Below, piece by piece: positions 16,306 to 24,212 of a stretch of DNA of 37,880 bases. The translations under genes were made by a program, and so were the position numbers. Numbering within the stretch: position 1 is the first letter of the stretch; every line of letters begins with the position of its first letter. The notes under the pieces were generated by a model. The model was not told where the DNA came from. It ran no database searches and worked only from the letters and a program-made list of their open reading frames with translations. Source of the DNA: Planctomycetaceae bacterium (lineage in GTDB: Bacteria; Planctomycetota; Planctomycetia; Pirellulales; Thermoguttaceae); the NCBI GenBank assembly GCA_009778035.1, contig WRKP01000022.1, forward strand, positions 1 to 37,880. Reading direction: 5' to 3'.

Positions 16306-16334
16306 TTGACGATTTTCCCAATAATTCCTAATCT
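16306..16334 (+). promoter_or_regulatory. Candidate promoter of the HTH-receiver gene
   Basis: TTGACG (16306-16311), 17 bp, TAATCT (16329-16334). If used, the mRNA begins near 16341 and has a leader of about 227 nt, far longer than any other in the window. The 240 bp between this and the exonuclease promoter hold no gene I can support; a short plus-strand frame at 16122-16331 has no ribosome site or recognisable domain. Confidence 0.45.
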
Positions 16335-16340
16335 TGCGAA

Positions 16341-16560
16341 AACGAGATTGCCGATAGGTTTTTTGACGGGTCAGTAAAAAGGATTTATTGACCCTGATCG
16401 CCTTGAAGAAGAAGCAAGAATTGGGTGCCCTAACCCAGGATTTTACCAGGTCCGAGACAAGGAAGTCCAGAGCGACTTGGTGAACTACAAGGGCAATTTT
16501 GTTCCAAACGAACGGAAACTCGTTGGAACGCAACGTAGTATTTTTAGCAATATCGGAGAG
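16341..16560 (+). ncRNA. Candidate structured 5' leader RNA
   Basis: Successive hairpins can be drawn: GGGTCAGTAAA (16368-16378) with TTTATTGACCC (16384-16394), loop AAGGA; TGGGT (16422-16426) with ACCCA (16433-16437); AAGTC (16463-16467) with GACTT (16474-16478); and GTTCCAAACGA (16501-16511) with TCGTTGGAAC (16520-16529), one bulged A. A ribosome-site-like GGAGAG follows at 16556-16561, 7 nt before the ATG at 16568. It matches no riboswitch class I can name. It could be a protein-binding autoregulatory leader or simply the 5' UTR of an essential regulator. Confidence 0.4.
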
Positions 16561-16567
16561 CCTGCAA

Positions 16568-17140
16568 ATGAAGGTATTTACAACAGGTCAGGTTGCCAAG
16601 TTATGCAAGGTAGCCCCGCGTACCGTGAGCAAGTGGTTCGATGCCGGTCGATTGAAAGGCTATCGAATTCCTGGGTCGCAAGACCGCCGGATCCCGCGAG
16701 AGTATTTAATCAAATTTCTGAAAGAGCATGGAATGCCACTTGGTGATCTCGAAGACGGGATCTTCGCGAAGGTATTGGTCGTTGCTCAAGATCAAATTTT
16801 GATTGACAATCTCTCGCGTGAATTGCCGCCCGAAAAGTCCTTTAAGGTCAGCGTGGCAGCGAGTGGATTCGACGCAGGGATTCAAGCAGAGAGTTTTCAT
16901 CCTGATTGCGTGATCGTCGATTTTTCAATCGGCAAGACGGAATCGGTACAAATTTGTCAAAACCTGCGAAGGAACGGCGAATTTAGTGATGTGATTCTCA
17001 TCGCGCTTTTGCCTGACGACGGTTCGGCGGCGAGTTTTGATCGTTCGAGTATTAACGAAACGTTCAAGAAGCCGTTTGATCCTGCTTTACTGGCGGAACG
17101 TTTACGTACGCTGATCGGCACCAGGAAGGAACTTGTGTGA
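16568..17140 (+). CDS. HTH (excisionase-type) plus degenerate receiver-domain regulator
   Basis: 190 aa. Residues 1-55 are a MerR/excisionase-type winged helix ('FTTGQVAKLCKVAPRTVSKW', then 'GYRIPGSQDRRIPREYLIKF'). Residues 68-185 have the response-regulator fold. The phospho-acceptor position (D118 in 'CVIVDFS') and the conserved Lys (K168 in 'FKKPFD') are kept, but the usual acidic pair after strand 1 is replaced ('VLVVAQDQ') and the Thr/Ser after strand 4 is missing ('LIALLPDD'). Classical phosphorylation is therefore doubtful. From memory, very similar proteins are widely conserved in planctomycetes, which suggests a core role. The start at 16568 has a GGAGAG ribosome site. No histidine kinase is adjacent. 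Confidence 0.85.
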   Translation: MKVFTTGQVAKLCKVAPRTVSKWFDAGRLKGYRIPGSQDRRIPREYLIKFLKEHGMPLGDLEDGIFAKVLVVAQDQILIDNLSRELPPEKSFKVSVAASGFDAGIQAESFHPDCVIVDFSIGKTESVQICQNLRRNGEFSDVILIALLPDDGSAASFDRSSINETFKKPFDPALLAERLRTLIGTRKELV

Positions 17141-17235
17141 TCGACAGGAGGAATTTTACACGATTGCTTTCGGAGGCATTGGAGGAAAGGGAGTTTTTCC
17201 GTGTCGAGCGAAGGGGATTGTGTGACGAGGTATAA
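17137..17235 (+). CDS. Possible 32-aa protein coupled to the HTH-receiver gene
   Basis: A short frame starts at GTG 17137, overlapping the TGA of the regulator (GTGTGA), and ends at TAA 17233-17235. It reads VIDRRNFTRLLSEALEEREF, then FRVERRGLCDEV: a charged, amphipathic sequence unlike random intergenic DNA. A strong AGGAGG (17146-17151) could instead serve a TTG at 17164, giving 23 aa. A clear terminator begins 16 bp after the stop, so the frame is inside the regulator's transcript. No family recognised. Confidence 0.4.
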   Translation: MIDRRNFTRLLSEALEEREFFRVERRGLCDEV

Positions 17236-17251
17236 TATATTTTCCCAGACC

Positions 17252-17278
17252 ACCGGAGTCGCAAGCCTCCGGTTTTTT
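17252..17278 (+). terminator. Rho-independent terminator
   Basis: ACCGGAG (17252-17258), loop, CTCCGGT (17267-17273), then a T6 run (17273-17278). It ends the HTH-receiver transcript. Confidence 0.75.
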
Positions 17279-17314
17279 GTGCGCCTGGACTCGTGCGCTT
17301 ACTCGCTCTTGCGG

Positions 17315-17416
17315 AGGTAGGTTGCCGACCGCCGGGCGGCAACTGCGGTACTCCGCATTTTGAGCCTTCCAGTCGGCTGCGCCGACGCACCCGCCCGGCG
17401 GTCGGCTGCCTACCTT
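17315..17416. repeat. Family 2 palindromic repeat, full copy
   Basis: AGGTAGGTTGCCGACCGCCG at the left and CGGCGGTCGGCTGCCTACCT at the right form long inverted arms. Inside are a small hairpin TGCGGTACTCCGCA and a second one around GTCGGCTGCGCCGAC. Similar copies are at 28450, 29288, 30432 and 34868. A GCTCTTGCG unit of family 1 type precedes it. Between this element and the ATG at 17510 a TGGTACAAT extended -10 (TACAAT at 17470-17475) may drive the next gene. Confidence 0.85.
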
Positions 17417-17509
17417 CTTTCCCTAATTTGGAACTTGCAGGCGCCCTCCCGTTACGCCACCGTTAATGGTACAATGCATACACCCGTCTCACGCAAAGGA
17501 AACCAACAT

Positions 17510-20500
17510 ATGCGAGTTACGCCCTGCTCCATTCCCCTTGTGGTCTTTGCCCTTGTCCTCCTTGCCGCATCGGGACAACCATCTTCGGCAACGCAAACCA
17601 ATACCGCAGACTTGCTGCCCTTCGCCGAGGCAAAGTACAATCGCGACTCCCTCAGACGGCAAACCTATTCCCATGGTTTCCAGCCGAGCCAAGGGGTCGT
17701 GCAGGAAAATGAGCGACTGAAAAATGCCCTCGAAGCCCTGAACCACACGCAAGATGAAACGGAAAAACGCAAACAATGGCAAATCATCATTGAAGAATTC
17801 TACGAAAATACCCTTCTTCCCGATGCTGCATCGATTCTCGAACGCCTGCCGGAAACAGAACAACTCCGCTTCCTGGCCGCCTGCTTGAAAAATGCCAATA
17901 TATTAAACCAACAGCACCGCTTTTGGTCAGGCTATCTTTGGGGACGCAATAACGAAAGACACTGGCTTGACCGCGGCCTCTGCGGGACCGGCATTATCCA
18001 ACAGATGCGCTACGCTTTTCTGAAACAATTCTTACTCCGCAGGGATTTTGACCTTGCGGAACAACTGATTCAGCAACAGCCGCAACCCCACGAAGGCCGA
18101 AGCACAGTCCATGCCGAATTCTACGTCGCCTTGCCGATTTTCGTGTTCAAAGAGCATGCAGAAGTTAAAGACCTCAATGATTATTACCGCATTTTGGCGG
18201 AATCCGAGGACATTATTGCCCGATTCTGTGCCCATTTTGAATTAGACCAGCAAGGGAGAGAGCGTTTCCGCGAAGACCTGCAAGGCGAAATGCAGCCCTG
18301 GAATTGGTGGGATCGCGATCTCACTTTTTGGATGCCTGCCGATAATTGGACCTGCATCGCGACAACGCAAGCCCTGTTTCAGGATTTCGACTTGGCCGTG
18401 GAATCCGCACAAAAAATTGCGGACGTCAACCAACGGCATTTGGTTTTATTTGAAATCGCGATGGTCAGTGCCTTCTATGGGGACATGGAACGGGCACTCA
18501 AAATGTGGGAAAACTTTCCGCCGGCCATGTTTGAAGAGGAGTTCGTAGAGAAAATCCGGGAGAATTTCGCTTATTACCGATTTACCGGCAGGGCGAGCAC
18601 GATGCCCGACACGACGGCGGGACTTCCCCCGGATTACGACCCCCGTCAATTACGAAAAACCTACCTGCTCACATTACTTCTCCATAATCAACTTCAAGGC
18701 GGCATCCAAGCCGGTTCCATTCCTGCGAAAACCGTCTTGCCTGTCATTCAGGGGAATACGCAAGACGCCCTCGTTGTCTTTGGATATTTGTATGCGAATC
18801 GGCAGATTGACGAATTGGCCGATATGCTCGACCAATACGGTTTTTTCGATGACGGCAACTATCACCGCAATGCCGGAAGCAATCCGATTTCAACTCTTTG
18901 TTATTTTGCAAAATGCTCGTTGCTGTTGGGAGACAAAGAGGAATCGCACCGGCTGCTTTCGATTGCGTTTGCACTGATGCGGAAATGGGGTGCCGAGGAA
19001 GGGACGGAGATGAAACTAAAATTGATGGATGTCATTGCGGATACCCGGTATCAATTTGAAATGTATGACCATCCCGAAACGTTCACCCGCGAGGAATTGG
19101 CATTGAGCAATCCGCCGGGACAAACATCCGACGGCCTGCCGTGGTTTATGATGCGACGGGAAGAACCCGCCATGCGAAAGCGTGAAATCGAACAGGCAAT
19201 GCAGGGATTCCGCTATTCCGAAAACCCGTTTTTCGCGGCGGCTGCGAAGACTGCTCTGCAAAACGACAATGCCGAAGCCCTCGTCAGTACGGGAAAGGGA
19301 TTGGCCAAAATCGGCGAAACGGAACTGTCGCAGGAATACTATCGGCATGCAATCGCGATGGTCGAAAAAGCATCGGACGCCGGCGGGAATAGGGTTTTAC
19401 CAAGCCTTATCAACATCTATGGTTCCATTGCCCAGAATTTGATCGCCACCGAAACGGAGTCGCCGTTGCTCGATGAGATTTTTCATTTGCTCCAAAGTGC
19501 CCGAAGTGAAGACAACTATACGCATCACATGACGACCAATGCGATAGTCCGATTATGTATCGAGATGCAAAATGATGCCCTGTTTGCAAAATTTTTGCAA
19601 CTTGTTCCTGAAGACCATCGCGATTACCTCACGCAAACGATGTTTTGGGCGAAACAGCAAGCGGAATTAGATGCCGTCCAGCAAGGCGTCGAGGCGGCCG
19701 TCCGTGAAATCGCTCCCATCCCCCTGCCGGTACTGGAAACGGAATTTGATTTTTACGCAAACGAGTTCGCGGAACTGGGGCAGGGGCGTCATCCGCTTCC
19801 GTTGTTGCTGAAGAAAATGCCGACTCCCGACGAAGCCCGACAGGCCGTCCAAAAAGTGCTTGACGCCAAAGACGAAGACCTGCCCGAATGGCTCAAAATA
19901 GGGGAACCCCTCATAGAGGCGATCGAACGTCTCAAAGCCCTACCGCAAGACGGTCGGCATCATTTGGATTCCCATCTGCTGGCACTGGCACACGATCGCA
20001 TTCGCCGCGGGCGTTTGGATGATGCACAGGCCTTGGCGCACGCAATCACGCATAATGCCCCCAAGGCCCATATTTTGCTTGCTGTTGCCTTCCGCAAATA
20101 TGATCTTGCAGATGAAGAGGAGAAAGCCGCAAATGCGGAACAATTTTTCCAATCTTTTGAAGTTCACCAAATGCACTACGGCGAATCTGCAGACGAAGAA
20201 GGGCGGATGGACAGGTATTTCCGCGATGACAGTTATGCGGCTTATGTTACGCGTCTTGTCCAGCGTGGATTGATGGAGCGAGCGGAAGCCGTTTTGGACA
20301 AAATCACGTTGCCTTATCAAAAATCGCAAGCGGCATATGCGATTGCGGTGAAATACGCATTGAACGGCGAATTCGAGGAAGCACTGCGTTTTGCACAAAC
20401 CGTGCAAGATGTCAGTAGTGGGGGTTTTACGTCCTGGGACGGCGTGCAACGCAGCGTATTTGGGATGTCCTATTCAAAACGGCAAACGATGGCGATGATT

Positions 20501-21316
20501 CTCAATATGGCCGCATCCGGCAACTATGGAAAGCAGGACTTCCAGCCGCTCCAATTTATGGAGTCGCTGGACACAAACGATGCCAAAGTGCATCTGCTTC
20601 TTGCAATCGTTTCTGGTGTAAAGCCGCCGTTACGGGATTCGGAATCCGCAAAAAATCTTCTCCAAAAGGCATCGGAACTGACCCGAACCATCGGCGATTC
20701 CGAGGTGCGCGAAAGGGCCGTGTTGGACTTGTTGCCGTTCCTGGTCGAGGCGGAAATGTCCATGGAATCGTATCGAGTTGCTTTTCTGATTGACACGACG
20801 GGAGATTTCGCAACCGAACAGAGAGACGTGCATGGTTCGCCCGATACGGCAGTGCCCGTGCGGATTGCCGATGTGGTTTGCTTGTTGATAACGAAGGGGT
20901 ACGATCTGGAGGCCTTGGAACTTTGCCAGAAGGTGATTGATTGGATCAAGCCGCTCAGATATGATGGCCGCAGGGCTGATTTTTGGTCGAATCGTGCGAA
21001 TGATATCCGCAATGAGATCATTTGTCGGTTTGCCGAATTGCAATTTCAGGCGGATTCGCTTGATGGGTACGCTGCTCGTCGTACGCTTGATGAGGAGCGT
21101 AGTGTCATTGCTTTGTTAGCGAAACGGGGGCCGTATTTGCGGCGTGTTGCAGAGGCTTTGGCGAAGATGGGCGAGATGGCATCGGCCCAAAATGTTTATA
21201 TTGAGGCAATATCCGCGGTGCTCGGCTGGGAGGGGATCGACCCGATGCACACGGATCACGATCAATTTAAGCAATTCGATGAAATCGTTGAGAGTTATGT
21301 TGGTTTTGTTCGGTAG
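17510..21316 (+). CDS. Giant secreted alpha-helical repeat (TPR-like) protein
   Basis: 1268 aa. The signal peptide MRVTPCSIPLVVFALVLLAA ends near SSA|TQ. The rest is almost wholly helical and contains scattered TPR-like pairs with small residues at the packing positions: 'DLAVESAQKIADVNQRHLVL', 'FYGDMERALKMWENF', 'KIGETELSQEYYRHAIAMVE', 'RLDDAQALAHAITHNAPKAH', 'GEFEEALRFAQTVQD' and 'KMGEMASAQNVYIEAISAV'. No enzyme motif is visible. Proteins of this build usually act as scaffolds in the periplasm or cell surface. The frame is open upstream through the family 2 repeat, so the ATG at the signal peptide is chosen. The stop codon lies at the edge of a family 1 half repeat. It is followed by another large secreted protein. 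Role unknown. Confidence 0.75.
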   Translation: MRVTPCSIPLVVFALVLLAASGQPSSATQTNTADLLPFAEAKYNRDSLRRQTYSHGFQPSQGVVQENERLKNALEALNHTQDETEKRKQWQIIIEEFYENTLLPDAASILERLPETEQLRFLAACLKNANILNQQHRFWSGYLWGRNNERHWLDRGLCGTGIIQQMRYAFLKQFLLRRDFDLAEQLIQQQPQPHEGRSTVHAEFYVALPIFVFKEHAEVKDLNDYYRILAESEDIIARFCAHFELDQQGRERFREDLQGEMQPWNWWDRDLTFWMPADNWTCIATTQALFQDFDLAVESAQKIADVNQRHLVLFEIAMVSAFYGDMERALKMWENFPPAMFEEEFVEKIRENFAYYRFTGRASTMPDTTAGLPPDYDPRQLRKTYLLTLLLHNQLQGGIQAGSIPAKTVLPVIQGNTQDALVVFGYLYANRQIDELADMLDQYGFFDDGNYHRNAGSNPISTLCYFAKCSLLLGDKEESHRLLSIAFALMRKWGAEEGTEMKLKLMDVIADTRYQFEMYDHPETFTREELALSNPPGQTSDGLPWFMMRREEPAMRKREIEQAMQGFRYSENPFFAAAAKTALQNDNAEALVSTGKGLAKIGETELSQEYYRHAIAMVEKASDAGGNRVLPSLINIYGSIAQNLIATETESPLLDEIFHLLQSARSEDNYTHHMTTNAIVRLCIEMQNDALFAKFLQLVPEDHRDYLTQTMFWAKQQAELDAVQQGVEAAVREIAPIPLPVLETEFDFYANEFAELGQGRHPLPLLLKKMPTPDEARQAVQKVLDAKDEDLPEWLKIGEPLIEAIERLKALPQDGRHHLDSHLLALAHDRIRRGRLDDAQALAHAITHNAPKAHILLAVAFRKYDLADEEEKAANAEQFFQSFEVHQMHYGESADEEGRMDRYFRDDSYAAYVTRLVQRGLMERAEAVLDKITLPYQKSQAAYAIAVKYALNGEFEEALRFAQTVQDVSSGGFTSWDGVQRSVFGMSYSKRQTMAMILNMAASGNYGKQDFQPLQFMESLDTNDAKVHLLLAIVSGVKPPLRDSESAKNLLQKASELTRTIGDSEVRERAVLDLLPFLVEAEMSMESYRVAFLIDTTGDFATEQRDVHGSPDTAVPVRIADVVCLLITKGYDLEALELCQKVIDWIKPLRYDGRRADFWSNRANDIRNEIICRFAELQFQADSLDGYAARRTLDEERSVIALLAKRGPYLRRVAEALAKMGEMASAQNVYIEAISAVLGWEGIDPMHTDHDQFKQFDEIVESYVGFVR

Positions 21317-21370
21317 ACTAACCCGGGGGCTAACGCCCCCGGCTCTTGTTCATCCCCCGGCTCTTGCGCA
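21313..21370. repeat. Family 1 right half copy
   Basis: GGTAGACTAACCCGGGGGCT, ACGCCCCCGGCTCTTG, then CCCCCGGCTCTTGCGCA. It holds the stop codon of the 1268-aa gene at its left edge and the -35 box (TTGCGC) of the next gene at its right edge. Confidence 0.8.
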
Positions 21371-21392
21371 CGCAACTCTTGTTAGGTATAAT
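21364..21392 (+). promoter_or_regulatory. Promoter of the 921-aa gene, -35 supplied by a repeat
   Basis: TTGCGC (21364-21369, the end of a family 1 arm), 17 bp, perfect TATAAT (21387-21392), then 10 bases to the ATG at 21403. Leaderless geometry. Confidence 0.6.
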
Positions 21393-21402
21393 AACCTCCA
21401 CC

Positions 21403-24168
21403 ATGCGGCTTCGCACAATGCTCCTCATCGGATTGCTCTTCTCCAGTGCAACCAACGCACCGGCAAACGTCGAAATTGTGCAAACGCTCTTCGAAGTTAC
21501 ATTCGATGAAAATGCCGTCCGGCACGATTGGCCCGCCGAACGAAATTGCCGTGTTATCGTCCGCGGCAACGCCCTACGCGTCGAAGCCCTGCAAGGAATG
21601 CCGCAAATCGCCCGACAAGTCAATTTCAACGGCGGCGACTTCCGACTCACCATGGAAATCCGCACACGAACGGAATCATCCGTTGCCCTTTTTTGGACAA
21701 GCCGCGGGTCATTCCGCCGGGATGATGCCAACAGCGTTTCCGTTACGCTCAATGAAGACGGCGATTGGCACTCCTATCAATTCGACTTCACCGTTCCTGA
21801 TATTTTGGAAAGCCTGATGTTCCGCTTCTCCGCGCCCGACGGCTCCTGGGAAATCCTCTCTATGAGCCTCACTCGGCGAAGCCGACCGCCGCTCTCTCTG
21901 CAACATGCCGAACCCATTATCCACGACGGGCAGGAACTGCTGCGTTTTACGGTCGCCAACAATCTGCTCATTCCGCTGCGTTATCGCATCGGCAACCGGC
22001 AAACCCTGGAAGAACCGCTCTTGCGAGGCGGAATCGTTAACATCGGCGTTCCCATCCGCCCCGAAGGCAATCTCGCGGCCGTTGCTCTGACATTGCATCC
22101 CGAGGGGTTTCCCAGTATTGTGTTCCCGATTTTCCTGTACCGGCCCGAGGGACAGACCGATTGGCTCCAAAGGTCGCTCGGCAACGACAAAATGGTCGAA
22201 ATCGCGCCCGATGGCCGAATGGCCCGACTGTGGCGGGGCGATGAACTTTTCGGGATCATCGCTCCGCTCGTTCACCGCGACGGCGTCATTCCCGATTTTG
22301 TGCTGGCCGACGATTCCGACGAAAGGGAACTGCGATTTGAAAGCGATGAAGTCTCGCTTCGCATCAGCATTGTGTCGCCGTTTTTGAATTTCGAGATTAC
22401 CGACAAGCATCCCGCTTTTACGCCTCCCGTTTCTGACAGCGACGGCGAGACGGCAGGCGGCGCATTGGCAGGCGGCGAGGCCGATGAAGAGTTGGCCGAC
22501 GGCGGGATTTTGCCGGCGTATCCATTCGGTCCCGATACGGGCGTCGTCGTTGCCGGACGGAATCCTCATCATATTCCGGCATCGGGCGAGCATGGATGGA
22601 CGCCGCTCGAAGGCCCCGTCGTGCGTCTTTTCGGCGAATTGCAAAGCGGCTTGCTTCCCGGCGTGGAGTTTTTACGGCCCGGCGGAACCAGTTCTTCGGA
22701 AATCGACGTTCTTCGGCCTTTCAACGACCGGTCGCGGCCTAATCCGCTTTGGATCACGATGCCGTTGGCCGTGCAGGAAACGGAGAAAGGCGGCGTTGCG
22801 ATGTATTGGGAATATGCGAGATTGCAGCCGACTTTTTCGACGCCAAACCGATTCGACCACACGGACGATCACCGTTTTTCGCTGATGGGATCGCCGACAA
22901 ACTCATCGTGGAATGTATCGCTGGAATTGCTTTTGCCGGACAACGAGCCGGCATCGTTTCGGGGCATCAAATCGCACGTTACCCGAAAGGGTTTTCCCGC
23001 ATTGCCGACGCTTCTGCGGACGGAAGAGGAGCAACTGCAACTTTACACTCGAGCATTGTCGGGGAGTCTGCAATCCGAGATGGGCGGGCAATGGGGCCGC
23101 GCCCTCGAGCCGGATTGGCAACGCAAGCCCTTTGCCGATATGCTATCCACTTCGGCCCGACTCACGGAGGCCGCCGGCGGCAGAGTACGCAATCCCGTCG
23201 CCGTCATTCCCGGCGGAGCGGATATATCGAACGACGCGATCTTCTTTTTGTTCGGCAGGATTGTGGAATGGCAACAGCATCGGGAAAATGCCATCCGGCA
23301 GATCTTGGCCACGGCCAATCCCGATGGGTCCTTCCTGTTTCGGACTCGCTTCCCCAACCTGGAAACGGCGGCGAGTTCCTTCGGCTATACGGCAATGCAA
23401 GCCCTGGAAGTGATGGAATATGCCCGGATCACGGGCAACGATGAACTTTTCGCCGTGGTCGTGCATGCATTGGCGTTTTTGGAGCGCTGCGATGTCCCCC
23501 GCGGCGGATACTATATGGACACGCCTTTTCACACGCCGGATTTGCAGGCGGCAGCATCGCTCGTTTGGCTCTATACTTGGGCGTACGAATACAGCGGGGA
23601 TGCTCATTATTTGGAAAGGGCGGCACATTTTGCCTATGCGGGCTTGCCGTTTATCTATCAGGTTTCGCAACGGGAACACATGCTTTATGGGGCGGTCGGC
23701 AAATTTGGCGGGACGCATCGCCGTTTGCCCTTGCATTTCGGAGTGCTTTCGACCCGGGTCGCTATCCAGTATGCGTATGCGTTGAATCTGTTATCGCAGC
23801 ATGATCACCGAGCGGATTGGAAAATGGTTGCGATGGGGATCTTGCACGCGATGGAGAACTTGCAGTATACGGAGGGCGTTGCGGCGGGGTGTTTGCCGGA
23901 ATTTTTCGACGTGATTGTGCAGGAGCCATCGGGTTGGACGCTGAATCCGTGTGCGTTGGTCTCGCTGCGTTGGGCGGTCGAGAATCGGGTAGATTCGCTC
24001 TTTGTATTGATGGAAGGTCGGGATCGGTATACAGCGCCGTATCCCCTGCGGTCGACGTCGGCGGGAGTCGAAGCCTACAATGTGCCGTTGGGGCAGCGGT
24101 TTCACATTTTGCACAATGCGAATCGCTACGGCATCGGTGAAGGCAATGGATTGATTCACGTGGATTGA
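21403..24168 (+). CDS. Large secreted protein, putative carbohydrate-active, alpha/alpha-barrel C-terminus
   Basis: 921 aa. The signal peptide starts MRLRTMLLIGLLFSSATNAP. Residues ~28-160 look like a beta-sandwich of the carbohydrate-binding kind ('VTFDENAVRHDWPAERNCRV', 'FRLTMEIRTRTESSVALFW', 'DGDWHSYQFDFTVPDILES'). A middle region of beta-rich sequence follows, interrupted by a low-complexity acidic/Gly stretch ('DSDGETAGGALAGGEADEEL'). Residues ~560-920 are helical with Trp/Tyr/Gly-rich turns ('GYYMDTPFHTPDLQAAASLV', 'WAYEYSGDAHYLERAAHFAY') like the (alpha/alpha)6 barrels of glycoside hydrolases and polysaccharide lyases. I cannot name the catalytic residues or substrate. It ends 44 bp before the terminase large subunit, on the same strand. 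Confidence 0.65.
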   Translation: MRLRTMLLIGLLFSSATNAPANVEIVQTLFEVTFDENAVRHDWPAERNCRVIVRGNALRVEALQGMPQIARQVNFNGGDFRLTMEIRTRTESSVALFWTSRGSFRRDDANSVSVTLNEDGDWHSYQFDFTVPDILESLMFRFSAPDGSWEILSMSLTRRSRPPLSLQHAEPIIHDGQELLRFTVANNLLIPLRYRIGNRQTLEEPLLRGGIVNIGVPIRPEGNLAAVALTLHPEGFPSIVFPIFLYRPEGQTDWLQRSLGNDKMVEIAPDGRMARLWRGDELFGIIAPLVHRDGVIPDFVLADDSDERELRFESDEVSLRISIVSPFLNFEITDKHPAFTPPVSDSDGETAGGALAGGEADEELADGGILPAYPFGPDTGVVVAGRNPHHIPASGEHGWTPLEGPVVRLFGELQSGLLPGVEFLRPGGTSSSEIDVLRPFNDRSRPNPLWITMPLAVQETEKGGVAMYWEYARLQPTFSTPNRFDHTDDHRFSLMGSPTNSSWNVSLELLLPDNEPASFRGIKSHVTRKGFPALPTLLRTEEEQLQLYTRALSGSLQSEMGGQWGRALEPDWQRKPFADMLSTSARLTEAAGGRVRNPVAVIPGGADISNDAIFFLFGRIVEWQQHRENAIRQILATANPDGSFLFRTRFPNLETAASSFGYTAMQALEVMEYARITGNDELFAVVVHALAFLERCDVPRGGYYMDTPFHTPDLQAAASLVWLYTWAYEYSGDAHYLERAAHFAYAGLPFIYQVSQREHMLYGAVGKFGGTHRRLPLHFGVLSTRVAIQYAYALNLLSQHDHRADWKMVAMGILHAMENLQYTEGVAAGCLPEFFDVIVQEPSGWTLNPCALVSLRWAVENRVDSLFVLMEGRDRYTAPYPLRSTSAGVEAYNVPLGQRFHILHNANRYGIGEGNGLIHVD

Positions 24169-24198
24169 CCGGCTCACGCTTTCTGACACGCCGCTTGC

Positions 24199-24204
24199 TA
24201 CACT
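24199..24204 (+). promoter_or_regulatory. Possible extended -10 box of the terminase gene
   Basis: TGCTACACT fits a TGn-extended -10 (TACACT 24199-24204) and ends 8 bases before the ATG at 24213. No convincing -35. Confidence 0.35.
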
Positions 24205-24212
24205 GCGAACCT

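Noticed and set aside
16122..16331. A 69-codon plus-strand frame between the exonuclease and the HTH-receiver gene
   Set aside because: No ribosome site, no promoter at the right distance, Pro/Asn-rich sequence without a known pattern. Kept only as a remark.
16440..16480. Signal recognition particle RNA (a stretch with AGGTCCGAGACAAGGAAG looks faintly similar)
   Set aside because: The conserved GGAAGGAAGCAGC-type loop and the pairing around it are absent.
16039..16533. A 164-codon open frame on the minus strand across the HTH-receiver leader
   Set aside because: It runs antisense through the predicted hairpins and the exonuclease promoter, has no ribosome site, and shows no recognisable domain.
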